Shown here: in pieces, positions 24,716 through 33,208 of the stretch
Position numbering within the stretch: position 1 is the first letter of the stretch
Layout: each line of letters begins with the position of its first letter
Origin: Nitrososphaerota archaeon
Lineage (GTDB): Archaea > Thermoproteota > Nitrososphaeria > Nitrososphaerales > Gagatemarchaeaceae
Direction: 5' to 3'
NCBI GenBank assembly: GCA_016200045.1
Contig: JACQFN010000014.1
Location: forward strand, 1-53,432
Length of the DNA: 53,432 bases
Made by a program: the position numbers and the translations under genes
Notes under the pieces: model-generated
What the model was told of the DNA's origin: nothing
The model's input: the letters and a program-made list of their open reading frames with translations, nothing else
The model's database searches: none

Positions 24716-24991
24716 ATGTCACAGCCTTCGCAGAAAACCCCTGACAAGGAGTCCGCGGACAGGAAGATCGTCAGGGAGGGCATCCTGCGCATGGCACTGA
24801 CCTCGGAGGCGAGAGAGCGCATCGCAAACGTCAAGATGGTAAAGCCCGAGCTCGCGGCGTCGATAGAAGAATACATCATCCAGCTGGCGCAGTCGGGGAA
24901 GCTGAGCAAGGCTGTCGACGACGAGCAGGTGAAGCAGATGCTGCTGTCGCTGCAGGACAGGAAACGGGATATCAGGATAAGGCGTGTCTAG
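24716..24991 (+). CDS. PDCD5-family DNA-binding protein
   Basis: 91 residues from ATG 24716, two bases after the S19e stop. The frame is open far upstream, but that is the S19e region read in another frame. The protein is helical: a charged N-terminus, then RKIVREGILRMALTSEARERIANVKMVKPELAASIEEYIIQLAQSGKL and a basic C-terminus, the archaeal PDCD5/TFAR19 (MTH1615-like) pattern. It is thought to bind nucleic acid near the ribosomal genes. The stop overlaps the start of L39e by position (TAG/ATG, no gap). Confidence 0.9.
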   Translation: MSQPSQKTPDKESADRKIVREGILRMALTSEARERIANVKMVKPELAASIEEYIIQLAQSGKLSKAVDDEQVKQMLLSLQDRKRDIRIRRV

Positions 24992-25150
24992 ATGGCGAGA
25001 GTCAAGGACACCTCCAAGAAGAACAGGCTGATCAAAGCGGGGAAGAGGACGAGGTCTGTCCCAACCTGGGTGATAGCCAAGACCAACAGGAAGGTAAGGA
25101 CCAACCCGAAGAACAGGAACTGGAAGCAGCGAAAGCTGAGGCTGAAATGA
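24992..25150 (+). CDS. rpl39e: Ribosomal protein L39e
   Basis: 52 residues, directly adjacent to the PDCD5 stop. [19 protein letters not shown], then [13 protein letters not shown] and [11 protein letters not shown] are the L39e signature: a small, very basic protein that lines the peptide exit tunnel. It is too short for many gene callers, but its length and sequence are typical. Confidence 0.93.
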   Translation: MARVKDTSKKNRLIKAGKRTRSVPTWVIAKTNRKVRTNPKNRNWKQRKLRLK

Positions 25151-25156
25151 TAAGAG

Positions 25157-25441
25157 ATGTCTGAAGAGAAGGTCGAGCCGCTCACAAGGACGTACACCGT
25201 CCCGCTGGGGATCGCTTTCGAGGCGCCTGCATACAGGAGGGCCAAGGTGGCCATCAGGATCATCAAGGAGTTCACGACGCGCCACATGAAGGCGACTGAC
25301 GTCAGCATCGGGAAAGATGTGAATGAGAAGATCTGGGCCCGGGGGATCAGGCACCCGCCCAGGCGCATCACGGTCGAGATGGAAAGGGACGAGGACGGGA
25401 CAGTCTCCATCACGCTACCAAAAGAACCAGAACCAGTGTAG
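25157..25441 (+). CDS. rpl31e: Ribosomal protein L31e
   Basis: A 94-residue protein. TYTVPLGIAFEAPAYRRAKVAIRIIKEFTTRHMK and KIWARGIRHPPRRITVEM are the L31e pattern. It is a large-subunit protein at the tunnel exit of archaea and eukaryotes. Follows L39e by 6 bases; aIF6 starts 3 bases later, so the three are co-translated. Confidence 0.93.
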   Translation: MSEEKVEPLTRTYTVPLGIAFEAPAYRRAKVAIRIIKEFTTRHMKATDVSIGKDVNEKIWARGIRHPPRRITVEMERDEDGTVSITLPKEPEPV

Positions 25442-25444
25442 CCT

Positions 25445-26110
25445 TTGGGCCTGCACCTGATCGACATCTACCGCAGCCCCAACATAGGGGTCTTCCTCAG
25501 GGCGAACGACCGCGTCCTGCTGGTCCCGAAGGGGTTGGCCGAAACGAAGTCCGACAGGCTTTCGCAGTCCCTCGAGGTCACGGCGGTCCCGACTTCGATA
25601 GGAGAGTCAAGGCTCCTTGGCCCCCTCGTGAGTATGAACAACAGTGGGGTCCTCGTCTCGAGGCTGGCGGAGAAAAACGAGGTCGAAGAAATCCAGGCGG
25701 CGACCGGGTTGAATGTCGAGAGGCTCGAATCCAGGTACACCGCGGTCGGAAACCTCGTGGCTGCCAACGACAAGTTCGCGCTAGCCTCGCCGCTCCTCGA
25801 CCCAAGAGCGCTCACTCAGGTGAGAGACGTCCTCGGGACCGAAGTCGAGAGAATCCCGGTGAAGGAGTACAGCCAGGTCGGGTCGCTCGTGGTGGCCACA
25901 AACAGCGGAGCCGCAGTGTACCCAGGCTTGGACGATGGTGAGTCGCGGCGGATCGGAACCCTCCTGGGGGTCGATGCCGTTCCCACGTCCGTCAACCGCG
26001 GCGTTCCGTACGTCGCTTCGGGGATAGTCGCGAACTCCAAGAACGCGGTGGTGGGGACTCAGACTACAGGACCCGAACTTGTCTTTATAACGCGGGCACT
26101 GAACGTTTGA
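25445..26110 (+). CDS. eif6: Translation initiation factor aIF6
   Basis: 221 residues from a TTG start. The protein has the five-fold pseudo-repeat of IF6: recurring PTSIGESRLLG, NSGVLVSRLAEKNEVEEI, VGNLVAANDKFALASPLL, VGSLVVATNSGAAVYPGL and SGIVANSKNAVVGTQTTGPE. It binds L14e/L24e regions of the large subunit and prevents joining of subunits. It belongs to the same operon as L31e and prefoldin alpha. Confidence 0.93.
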   Translation: MGLHLIDIYRSPNIGVFLRANDRVLLVPKGLAETKSDRLSQSLEVTAVPTSIGESRLLGPLVSMNNSGVLVSRLAEKNEVEEIQAATGLNVERLESRYTAVGNLVAANDKFALASPLLDPRALTQVRDVLGTEVERIPVKEYSQVGSLVVATNSGAAVYPGLDDGESRRIGTLLGVDAVPTSVNRGVPYVASGIVANSKNAVVGTQTTGPELVFITRALNV

Positions 26111-26131
26111 AATTCCACAGGGGATTTTCAG

Positions 26132-26563
26132 ATGAGCCAACCCACCGACGAGGACAAGCTGAACGCTCTGGTCGTTGAGATCAGGGTGCTGGAAAGCACC
26201 TACAACGAACTGACCTCCCGCCAGAGCCTGCTCGAACGGGCGCTGATCGAGAACAGGGCCGCCCTGGACGCGCTCAAGGGCCTGGCTGAGAACACCTCGG
26301 ACGAGGTCCTCTCCCAGATAGGGGGAGGGGCGATGCTCAGGTCGAAGCCCCCCTCGACCGACAAGGTGCTCGTCAGCATAGGGTCCAACGTTGTGCTGGA
26401 AAAGACGAGGGAGGAGGCGGTGGCTCTGATGGAAGGGAGAGCCAGGGAGGTCGAGAAGAGCCTCGTCTCCGTCATCGGGCAGAGGAACGAGATCGCGGAG
26501 AGGCTCGACGCAGACCGGCAGGTGCTGAACTCTGTGCTCAGCCGGCAGAACCAGCAGGAGTAA
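26132..26563 (+). CDS. pfdA: Prefoldin alpha subunit
   Basis: A 143-residue protein with two coiled-coil helices (about 8-50 and 95-140) around a beta-hairpin region (ISQIGGGAMLR-like and VLVSIGSNVVLEKTREEAVALM), the prefoldin alpha layout. With the beta subunit it makes the hexameric chaperone that hands chains to the thermosome. The ribosomal protein L18a/LX gene often found between aIF6 and prefoldin in archaea is not present here. Confidence 0.9.
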   Translation: MSQPTDEDKLNALVVEIRVLESTYNELTSRQSLLERALIENRAALDALKGLAENTSDEVLSQIGGGAMLRSKPPSTDKVLVSIGSNVVLEKTREEAVALMEGRAREVEKSLVSVIGQRNEIAERLDADRQVLNSVLSRQNQQE

Positions 26564-26565
26564 CC

Positions 26566-27471
26566 TTGTTCGAAAAGCTGAGGCAGGCCTTCTCCGGGGT
26601 AGCGAGCGCAGTCCGCGAAAAGAGGCTCAGCCCTGAAGAGCTGGACAAAGTCGCCTCGGACTTCGAGATTTCGCTGATCGAAAGCGACGTCGCCCAGACC
26701 GTAGCGGAGAAGCTCACGCAGACGGTGCAGAAGAGCCTCGAAGGGACGAGGGTCGACCGGTCTGCAGACCCCTCCGAGGTGGTCGGGGAGAGGCTCGCGG
26801 TGACGCTCGAGTCCGCGTTCGACAAGGCCGGGACCGTGGATCTCCTCCAGAACATCTCGGAGAAGAAGAGGTCCGGGGAGCCGTATTCGATCCTGTTCCT
26901 CGGGATAAACGGGACCGGAAAGACGACGACGGTCGCGAAGTTCGCGAGCTACCTGAAGAAGAACAGAGTCTCCGTCGTCTGCGCGGCCGGGGACACCCAT
27001 CGCCCGGGCGCCATCGAGCAGCTCACCGAGCACGCCGACAGGCTGGCAGTCAAGATAGTCTCACAGCGTTACGGGGCGGACCCGGCCGCGGTGGGAAGGG
27101 ACGGGATTCTGTACGCGAAGGCGCACCACGTCGACTGTCTGCTGATAGATTCTGCAGGGAGGATGCAGACCAACCAGAACCTGATGGAGGAGATGGCGAA
27201 GATAGTCAGAGTCGTCAAGCCGGACTTTCGGATCTTCGTCGCCGACGCGCTGACCGGGAACGACGCGGTCTCGCAGGCGGAGCTCTTCAACAGGCACGTC
27301 GGGTTCGACGGGGTCATCCTGACGAAGGCAGACGCGGATGTAAGGGGGGGCGCAGCCCTTTCCATAGTGTATTCTACCGGAAAGCCGGTCCTCTTCCTCG
27401 GGGTGGGGCAGGGGTACGACGACCTCGCCCCCTTCGACACCAAGAAGTTTCTGGACTCGCTCTTGAAATAG
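26566..27471 (+). CDS. ftsY: Signal recognition particle receptor FtsY
   Basis: 301 residues, TTG start two bases after the prefoldin stop. An N-domain helical bundle (1-100) precedes the G-domain: GINGTGKTTTVAKFA (G1, about 113-127), DTHRPGAIEQL, IDSAGRMQTN, VADALTGNDAV and TKADADVRGGAALS. The protein ends with LGVGQGYDDLAPFD. It docks SRP-bound ribosomes at the membrane. The acidic A-domain is short, as is usual in archaea. Confidence 0.95.
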   Translation: MFEKLRQAFSGVASAVREKRLSPEELDKVASDFEISLIESDVAQTVAEKLTQTVQKSLEGTRVDRSADPSEVVGERLAVTLESAFDKAGTVDLLQNISEKKRSGEPYSILFLGINGTGKTTTVAKFASYLKKNRVSVVCAAGDTHRPGAIEQLTEHADRLAVKIVSQRYGADPAAVGRDGILYAKAHHVDCLLIDSAGRMQTNQNLMEEMAKIVRVVKPDFRIFVADALTGNDAVSQAELFNRHVGFDGVILTKADADVRGGAALSIVYSTGKPVLFLGVGQGYDDLAPFDTKKFLDSLLK

Positions 27472-27504
27472 AGACTTAAACGCCGGCAGGGGCCGACAGT
27501 CGCA

Positions 27505-28470
27505 ATGAAGGGAAAAGACTTCCTGACGCTCGCCGAGTTCACTCCGTCCGACCTGTCCCTCGTCCTGCGCCTCTCGGGCAGGCTCAAGGAGAAGAGGCTG
27601 AAGGGCCTCGGGGGGTCTTCGCTGAAGGGAAAGTCGGTCGCGCTCGTCTTCGAAAAGCCGAGCACGCGGACGAGGGTCAGCTTCCAGGTCGCGGTGACCG
27701 AGCTCGGAGGTTCTCCCGTGAGCCTGAGCGCAAACGAGCTTCAGCTTGGCCGGGGAGAGACAGTGGAGGACACGGCCAGGGTCCTTTCGAGGTACGTGCA
27801 CGCAGTAATGGCCAGGGTGAACAGGCACACGGACCTGGAGAGGCTGGCGAAGGCGTCTTCCGTCCCGGTGATCAACGGTCTCAGTGACTCCCATCATCCG
27901 GTGCAAATCCTCGCCGACCTTCTTACCATGCAGGAACGGAAGGGGAAGTTGAAGGGGCTGAAGGTCGGATGGGTGGGGGACGGGGACAATGTGTGCAACT
28001 CCTGGGCCTACGGAGCGGCACTGGCAGGAATCAAGTTCACCGCTGCCACCCCGATCGGGTATGAGCCTTCTCGGGAGGTCTTCGAGCACGCGTCGCGAAT
28101 GGCACGGGCCACGGGCGGGAGGGTCGAAGCGGTCGCCGACCCGAAGGAGGCGGTCAGGGGCGCAGACTGCGTGGTCACGGACACCTTCGTCTCGATGGGT
28201 GTCGAACAGGAGAAGGAGAGGAGGGCGAAGGCGTTCCTTCCCCGCTACCAGGTGGGCAAAGAGCTCATGGCGATGGCCAAGAAAGACGCCGTCTTTCTCC
28301 ACTGCCTCCCCGCCCACAGGGAAGAAGAGGTCACCCCTGAAGTCATCGACGGCCCGCAATCAGCGGTCTTCGACGAAGCGGAGAACAGGCTCCACACAGA
28401 AAAGGCCCTCCTCTGTTTCCTGATGCTCGGGTCGAGGAAGGCCTCAGCTATGGCGCGCGGCCTAAATTAG
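27505..28470 (+). CDS. argF: Ornithine carbamoyltransferase
   Basis: A 321-residue protein. The carbamoyl-phosphate site KPSTRTRVSFQ, the SANELQLGRGETVEDTARVLSRY loop, DSHHPVQILADLLTM and the ornithine-side HCLPAHREEEV are all present, which favours ornithine over aspartate carbamoyltransferase. It makes citrulline in arginine synthesis. It follows ftsY by 33 bases with a TTAAACG AT-rich patch between, so it may have its own promoter. The length is normal. Confidence 0.93.
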   Translation: MKGKDFLTLAEFTPSDLSLVLRLSGRLKEKRLKGLGGSSLKGKSVALVFEKPSTRTRVSFQVAVTELGGSPVSLSANELQLGRGETVEDTARVLSRYVHAVMARVNRHTDLERLAKASSVPVINGLSDSHHPVQILADLLTMQERKGKLKGLKVGWVGDGDNVCNSWAYGAALAGIKFTAATPIGYEPSREVFEHASRMARATGGRVEAVADPKEAVRGADCVVTDTFVSMGVEQEKERRAKAFLPRYQVGKELMAMAKKDAVFLHCLPAHREEEVTPEVIDGPQSAVFDEAENRLHTEKALLCFLMLGSRKASAMARGLN

Positions 28471-28664
28471 ACGTGTCTGATTCGATTCCCTTGTGAATCA
28501 AACATTAATCTGAACGGCATTGCAATGGGTTTTGTGTCCCTCTTCCTCAGAGAACCATGGCCTGAAGCGCCCCAGCAAGGCGGTCGTCCCATCCTCTTTC
28601 AGCTCAGGGACCTATAGGACGCTGAATTCATGTGACAGATGGACGCCATCCAAATAGGCATAAA

Positions 28665-28680
28665 TATAACATATGTTATA
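28665..28680. promoter_or_regulatory. 16-bp perfect palindrome overlapping a TATA box
   Basis: TATAACATATGTTATA is a perfect palindrome. The AT-rich TAAATATA at 28661-28668 is a good TATA box, centred about 29 bases before the start of 28694, so the mRNA would have almost no leader. A dimeric regulator bound here would block TBP/TFB or RNA polymerase. The rest of the gap 28471-28693 shows no other feature. Confidence 0.55.
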
Positions 28681-28693
28681 GCCATCAAACGAA

Positions 28694-29038
28694 TTGGCGC
28701 CATATTCTGCACCTGAGCTGCCGCCTTCGGCCGTAACTATTCAGCTTGTTAGGGACGAACTGCTGAGATGCTTCGAAAGTGCCAACCGCGAATTTGCCGA
28801 AGTCCTCAAGCAACCTGTGACTGACGAGGCGCTCAGGCAACAGGTCCGTCAGTTCGTAACGACAGTCTTCGTGAATTGCGGGGTCAGTTTCGAGAACCCG
28901 AGCAAGGAAGGAATTGTCACAGCGGTCGCCCAGTGCAAGAGCAATGCTGAGGCGATGATGGGTCCGAGCGGCGCTGAGATCATAAATCACCACTATTCAG
29001 AAATGATGAAGCTCGTCAGCAAGCTCCCGGGTGACTGA
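28694..29038 (+). CDS. Small helical protein, partner of the PLP enzyme
   Basis: 114 residues from a TTG start placed about 29 bases after the TATA box. It is helical (TIQLVRDELLRCFESANREFAEVL; EALRQQVRQFVTTVFVNCGV; EIINHHYSEMMKLVSKL) with two Cys and paired His near the C-terminus. No family is recognised. It lies 5 bases before the start of the PLP-enzyme gene, so the two are an operon. A role as a sulfur carrier or enzyme partner is only a guess. Confidence 0.55.
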   Translation: MAPYSAPELPPSAVTIQLVRDELLRCFESANREFAEVLKQPVTDEALRQQVRQFVTTVFVNCGVSFENPSKEGIVTAVAQCKSNAEAMMGPSGAEIINHHYSEMMKLVSKLPGD

Positions 29039-29043
29039 CGGAA

Positions 29044-30588
29044 GTGGTGCCGGGCAACGATCAAGTCGATTCGATTCTACTCCGGTCCTTCAGGAATCAG
29101 GTGGCTGGCAGGGTTCCCCGTAGGCAGGCCGACGGCACCATTTCCAATCCCACCCCTCTGAGGGAGATCACGGACATCTTCCTGGACTGCGCAAAGGACG
29201 AGTATGGAATAGACTTGTCGGCGAGAGGAATCAGAGTTTTCGGCAAGTTCGATTCCGAGATCTTTGGGGGATCGGTCAAAGTCAGGCCTGCAGTCCAGAT
29301 ACTTGACGACGCCATTGCAGCGGGGAGGGTCAAGAGGGGTCAGACCGTGTTCGAGGCGACATCAGGCAACTTCGGAATAGCACTAGGTCTGCTGGGAAAG
29401 ACGGGAGTCCAAGCGGTCGCGTTGGTTTCGAGGAAGCTCCAGGAGGGGGTCGTCGAGGAATTGAAGGACAGCGGGGTCAAGACGGTAGATCTGGACGTCG
29501 AGGTCTGCCCCACTCCAGGTGCCCTCCTTGACGTTAACATCATTGCGGCTAAAGCGGCTGCCTCGAACCTGAGGTCCCGCTTGGCTGACCTGGGTTTCGA
29601 CGTTGGGACTTTCGATGGGAACATTATTGAGATAGAAGCCCTTCTTGCCCGCCAGGACGTCATCAATCTCGCGAAGCTGCTCGCCCAGGCTTACGGCGGG
29701 TTCTGCACGGAGCAGTACGACAACGAGAAGAACCTAATCGCCCACGAGACGGTAACGGGTCCTGAAATGGAACAGCAGCTCCGCGGGATGGGTCAGTCCA
29801 TGGGAGACTTCACGGTAGTATGCTCACTCGGGACTGGAGGGACGTCGACTGGCCTCAGCAGATACATCCAGCAAAAATACAACAAGAGAACGGTCCATGT
29901 TATCTTTCCCCTATCGGGTCAGGACGTGGCGGGAATAAGGACCCGTGCCAACGCCTCGGGCCTGAGGTTCTATGACCCGACTGCCTACGCGGGAGAACAC
30001 GAAGTCGACTTCGAGGAGGCGCGGAAACTTCTTGCCTACTTTGTCGGGAGAGGCATCAGCCTGGGCGAGAGCTCGGCCCTCGCGCTCTACGCTACGGTCC
30101 AGCTCGCGAACTTTGGGTCCTCAAATAATTTCCTTGTCCTGATTCCGGACGGGGCCAAGAAGTATGCGAAGAGCACGGCCCCCGTAGCGGAGGCGAGGGT
30201 GAGGTCAATATCGCTCCAGCAGGCGAAGACCGGGAGGTCAGACTACGGGAGAGTGATCTGGACACATTCGATGTTCGTCCCGAAGGACGAGGGGGTCAAG
30301 CTGATAGCTTCAGCTCTTGGATGCGCCGAGGATGTGATCATGGTGGTCGGCGTCCAAGACGTTCAGCGGATAGTCTCGACCAACGACGTCCCGTCTGAAC
30401 TATTGGAATCGGTGAGGCAAGCAGGCAGCAAGCACCTCTTCCTGTGCATGGCAGGAATGACATCGCTCAAGGTCGCGCAAGCCTTCGCTGCCAAGGGCCT
30501 GAACTCAGATAACCTCGCAGGAGGGATAATGGGGCTGGCCACTTTGAACAGGAAGCAGGCTTCAGAGCTCGTAAGACAGTCATCTTAG
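29044..30588 (+). CDS. Cysteine-synthase-like PLP enzyme fused to a rhodanese-like domain
   Basis: 514 residues from a GTG start. The N-terminal 380 residues fit fold-type II PLP enzymes: the Lys in GGSVKVRPA, the substrate loop EATSGNFGIALG and the phosphate cup CSLGTGGTSTG. The C-terminal 110 residues resemble a rhodanese domain: EDVIMVVGVQDVQRI, then HLFLCMAGMTSLKVAQAFAAKGL with the active-loop Cys, and NLAGGIMGL. This joins a likely amino-acid/sulfur-handling enzyme with a sulfur-transfer domain. The usual NPTGSxKDR signature is diverged, so the exact reaction is open. Confidence 0.75.
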   Translation: MVPGNDQVDSILLRSFRNQVAGRVPRRQADGTISNPTPLREITDIFLDCAKDEYGIDLSARGIRVFGKFDSEIFGGSVKVRPAVQILDDAIAAGRVKRGQTVFEATSGNFGIALGLLGKTGVQAVALVSRKLQEGVVEELKDSGVKTVDLDVEVCPTPGALLDVNIIAAKAAASNLRSRLADLGFDVGTFDGNIIEIEALLARQDVINLAKLLAQAYGGFCTEQYDNEKNLIAHETVTGPEMEQQLRGMGQSMGDFTVVCSLGTGGTSTGLSRYIQQKYNKRTVHVIFPLSGQDVAGIRTRANASGLRFYDPTAYAGEHEVDFEEARKLLAYFVGRGISLGESSALALYATVQLANFGSSNNFLVLIPDGAKKYAKSTAPVAEARVRSISLQQAKTGRSDYGRVIWTHSMFVPKDEGVKLIASALGCAEDVIMVVGVQDVQRIVSTNDVPSELLESVRQAGSKHLFLCMAGMTSLKVAQAFAAKGLNSDNLAGGIMGLATLNRKQASELVRQSS

Positions 30589-30664
30589 GAAGGCGCGAAA
30601 CTGCGTGGTCAGGTCTAGTTGCCCAGATCGTTACTATCGGGGAGGCTCACGTCTTAGCCTCTGA

Positions 30665-31492
30665 CTAGACCCGGATCGCTTCGAGCCCGAACTGCGATGC
30701 GAAACCCAGTACCTTCGCCTTCTCCGTCCCCAGCCCCTTCCAGTCCAGGAGAACGTAACGAACGGGGGCGTTCGTCTTCTGCAGCATCTGCCCGAACATC
30801 TTCTCGTCGACGTCGGGGAGCGAGTGCTTCGGGGCGATGAAGGAGAGGGCAAACTCCCCTTCTATCTCGAGCTTGGTGAACTTGCCGGGGTAGTGGTTCC
30901 CGCCGAGCCCTATGGCGACCTTGTCCCAGAGCCGTCTCTCGGTCAGGCTCTCCACGAGCGCCTCGGCTATCACGTTTGCCGCCCCCTTGTCCCCCCAGTA
31001 CTTCTCAGAAGACCCGAGCTCGACGAACAGAGTGGGCCTCGCCAGCGAGGTGGGCCCGTGGTGAGTCGCTTCGAGGGTGATCTCGTAGTTCGCGATCTTC
31101 CCCTTCCGCTTTGCCAGGGCTATCAGGTAGTTCTTCAGGAGGGTCGGGTCGCACTTCCCGAGTTCCTTCCCGTTCCCCCCGAACTTGGATTCGGCCGAGA
31201 AGTTCCCCGTGGTATGCGCGGTCAGAGAGGCGATCCCCGATTCTGCGTAGTGCCTCGACAGGAAGATGTAGGCCTGGGGGTTGAAGTACGAGTCCAGGTC
31301 GGGGGGCTCCACGATCCTCTGCTTGAAGAACGCGAGGAGGAGCGACCCCCTCTGGTAGACCGGCTCGCCCTCCAGTCTGACCCCGGTGGACTCGAAGCCC
31401 TGGCTTTCGATCATCGCGTTCCCGAGGGTCCTCGAAGCAAGGTCAGACGACGAAGCGACCAAGACGGTGGCGGGCTCACCCTGGGGGTTCAT
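30665..31492 (-). CDS. dtdA: D-aminoacyl-tRNA deacylase, archaeal type
   Basis: 275 residues from ATG 31492; 45 further in-frame residues upstream do not fit the family. Diagnostic stretches are VLVASSSDLASRTLGNAM, FLSRHYAESGIASLTAHTTGNF, EATHHGPTSL and IGLGGNHYPGKFT (DtdA/GEK1). It removes D-amino acids from mischarged tRNA. Convergent to the PLP enzyme and divergent from secE, with 81 bases between the starts. Confidence 0.93.
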   Translation of the reverse strand: MNPQGEPATVLVASSSDLASRTLGNAMIESQGFESTGVRLEGEPVYQRGSLLLAFFKQRIVEPPDLDSYFNPQAYIFLSRHYAESGIASLTAHTTGNFSAESKFGGNGKELGKCDPTLLKNYLIALAKRKGKIANYEITLEATHHGPTSLARPTLFVELGSSEKYWGDKGAANVIAEALVESLTERRLWDKVAIGLGGNHYPGKFTKLEIEGEFALSFIAPKHSLPDVDEKMFGQMLQKTNAPVRYVLLDWKGLGTEKAKVLGFASQFGLEAIRV

Positions 31493-31573
31493 CGGAACCC
31501 TCTCATCCGGGAGTCGATATAACCGTCTCAAGACATATAAACTGCAGAACGCGTTTGGGCCGAAGATTCGAGG

Positions 31574-31741
31574 TTGGGTTTCTCCGAATTCCTCAGGAGC
31601 GCAAAGGCAATCTTCAGGATCACGCACAAGAGCGACCGCGAGGAGTTCGGGCTCTACCTCAAGCTGGTCCTTCTAGGGATCGCGGTAGTCGGGACAATAG
31701 GCTTCTTCATCAAGCTGGTCGGAAACCTGTTTTTCGGCTGA
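31574..31741 (+). CDS. secE: Preprotein translocase subunit SecE (Sec61 gamma)
   Basis: 55 residues from a TTG start. FSEFLRSAKAIFRITHKSDREEFGLYLKLV is followed by a single membrane helix (about 30-50) and a short tail, the archaeal SecE/Sss1 layout. The position upstream of spt5 is the usual one in archaea. Short genes of this kind are often missed. It is separated from spt5 by a convergent two-helix membrane protein gene. Confidence 0.85.
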   Translation: MGFSEFLRSAKAIFRITHKSDREEFGLYLKLVLLGIAVVGTIGFFIKLVGNLFFG

Positions 31742-31770
31742 ATTCGTCCGCACGGAAGAAAGAAGGGTCG

Positions 31771-32007
31771 CTAACCCGGCGGTTTCGCAGGCTTCGCCGC
31801 ACCGAACACGAAGAGTCCTATCCCTACCGTGGTCACTACGCTCGCGATCACGATGAGTACCAGGAAGACGGCCGGATTCCAGTCGGTTCCGTAAACGGTC
31901 TGGACAATCAATGCCGAGATGCCAAAGAAGAAACCCCCGAAGGCGATCAGCGCAGCGCCGACCCCGAGGATGACCGGCCTGTCCAACGTCAGTTTGACGG
32001 TGCGCAT
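31771..32007 (-). CDS. Small two-helix membrane protein
   Basis: 78 residues from ATG 32007. Two hydrophobic helices (about 12-35 and 47-69: VILGVGAALIAFGGFFFGI, VFLVLIVIASVVTTVGIGLF) are followed by a short Lys/Pro tail. The frame is open far upstream to 33345, but that part is antisense to spt5 and rpl11. Its place between secE and spt5, on the opposite strand, is unusual. The function is unknown. Confidence 0.55.
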   Translation of the reverse strand: MRTVKLTLDRPVILGVGAALIAFGGFFFGISALIVQTVYGTDWNPAVFLVLIVIASVVTTVGIGLFVFGAAKPAKPPG

Positions 32008-32121
32008 GAGAGTTAAGCCTTTGCGCAATAGAGGAACCCCACCGGGTCCGAAACGGCTTGCGAAATCCCTTCCAAGCGGCCAAATCGTTATAAGAACCAT
32101 CAGGGTCGGGCTGAATTCAAC

Positions 32122-32610
32122 GTGGCCGTTTTGAGCGATCAAGAGAGAGTAGGTTCCATATTCCCGGTCAAGACCACCGGAGGTCAGGAAAGGACAGTGG
32201 CGACATTCGTGGCGAACAGGGCCCTTCAGAAGAAGAAGCCGATTTATTCCGTTCTGGCCCTGGACACCTGGAAGGGGTACGTCCTCTTCGAGGCCCCGAA
32301 CTCGCAGGTCGTGGACGAGAGCATCCAGGGGTTCAAGCACGTCAGGAGCAAGATACCCGGAATGATGCAGTACCAGGACATCGAAAAGTTCCTGGTCACG
32401 AAGTCGATGGTCGCCGAGCTGAACGAAGGGGACACAGTGGAGATCGTCGCCGGGCCGTTCAAGAGCATGAGGGCGAAGATATCGAGGGTCGAACAAGCCA
32501 AGCAGGAGATCACGGTGGTGTTGATCGACACGGCGTTCGCGCTCCCCATCACAATCGACGCTGCCTACGTGAAGCTCGTCGAGAAGGCGAAGCCAGAGGC
32601 ACCGAAGTGA
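32122..32610 (+). CDS. spt5: Transcription elongation factor Spt5/NusG
   Basis: 162 residues from a GTG start. An NGN domain (about 10-100: IFPVKTTGGQERTVATFVANR, YSVLALDTWKGYVLFEAPN) is followed by a KOW domain (about 105-160: LNEGDTVEIVAGPFKSMRAKISRVEQAKQEITVVL). It keeps RNA polymerase processive together with Spt4. It precedes rpl11 by 6 bases, as in most archaea. TATAAG (about 32089) in the upstream gap may be its TATA box. Confidence 0.93.
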   Translation: MAVLSDQERVGSIFPVKTTGGQERTVATFVANRALQKKKPIYSVLALDTWKGYVLFEAPNSQVVDESIQGFKHVRSKIPGMMQYQDIEKFLVTKSMVAELNEGDTVEIVAGPFKSMRAKISRVEQAKQEITVVLIDTAFALPITIDAAYVKLVEKAKPEAPK

Positions 32611-32616
32611 TTCTGA

Positions 32617-33096
32617 ATGGGAAAGAAGATTGTTAACGCCCTGGTGACAGGTGGGGAGGCAAACGCAGGCCCGCCGCTCGGACCAGCCCTGGGACCGCTC
32701 GGGGTCAACGTACTCGGCATAGTGAACGAGATCAACAAGCAGACCGGGGATTTCAAGGGGATGAGGGTCCCGGTGAAGGTCGAAGTGGACGAAGAGACGA
32801 AAGCGTTCACAATAACGGTAGGCACCCCCACGACCTCGGCGCTCATTGCAAAGGAGGCGGCAATCCCCAAGGGGTCGGCCAAGCCCAACCTCGAATTCGT
32901 CGGGGACCTTTCGATCGACAAGGTGATCGGGATAGCGAAGAGCAAGATATCGAATTCGTACGCGACGACCACCCGCTCGGCAGTCAGGGAAGTGGTCGGG
33001 AGCTGCGTGAGCATGGGGGTAAAGGTCGAGGGGAAGGACCCGAGGGAGTTCATGGCCGAAATCGACTCCGGCAAGTGGGATTCGAAGTTCGCCTAA
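32617..33096 (+). CDS. rpl11: Ribosomal protein L11
   Basis: A 159-residue protein. VTGGEANAGPPLGPALGPLGVNVLGIVNEINKQTGDFKGMRVPVKVEV is the N-terminal L11 signature, and a C-terminal RNA-binding domain of normal length follows. It makes the base of the stalk and the GTPase centre of the large subunit. It lies directly downstream of spt5. Confidence 0.95.
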   Translation: MGKKIVNALVTGGEANAGPPLGPALGPLGVNVLGIVNEINKQTGDFKGMRVPVKVEVDEETKAFTITVGTPTTSALIAKEAAIPKGSAKPNLEFVGDLSIDKVIGIAKSKISNSYATTTRSAVREVVGSCVSMGVKVEGKDPREFMAEIDSGKWDSKFA

Positions 33097-33208
33097 CCCG
33101 AGGAGTCGCCCAGACCGGGGGCGTGAGACAGTCTGATGAAACCAAGAAAAACGACACAAGCCTTTTATGCGCTCCGCCAAGGCTCGATGAGGAATTCGTG
33201 AGAGGAGG

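Noticed and set aside
27061-28359. A 432-codon frame on the minus strand opposite ftsY and argF
   Set aside because: It is the opposite strand of two certain genes in GC-rich DNA, with Arg/His/Pro-rich low-complexity translation.
33097-33208. C/D box RNA before rpl1 (CTGATGAAAC)
   Set aside because: A C-box-like TGATGA is present, but no matching D box or C'/D' pair at suitable spacing.
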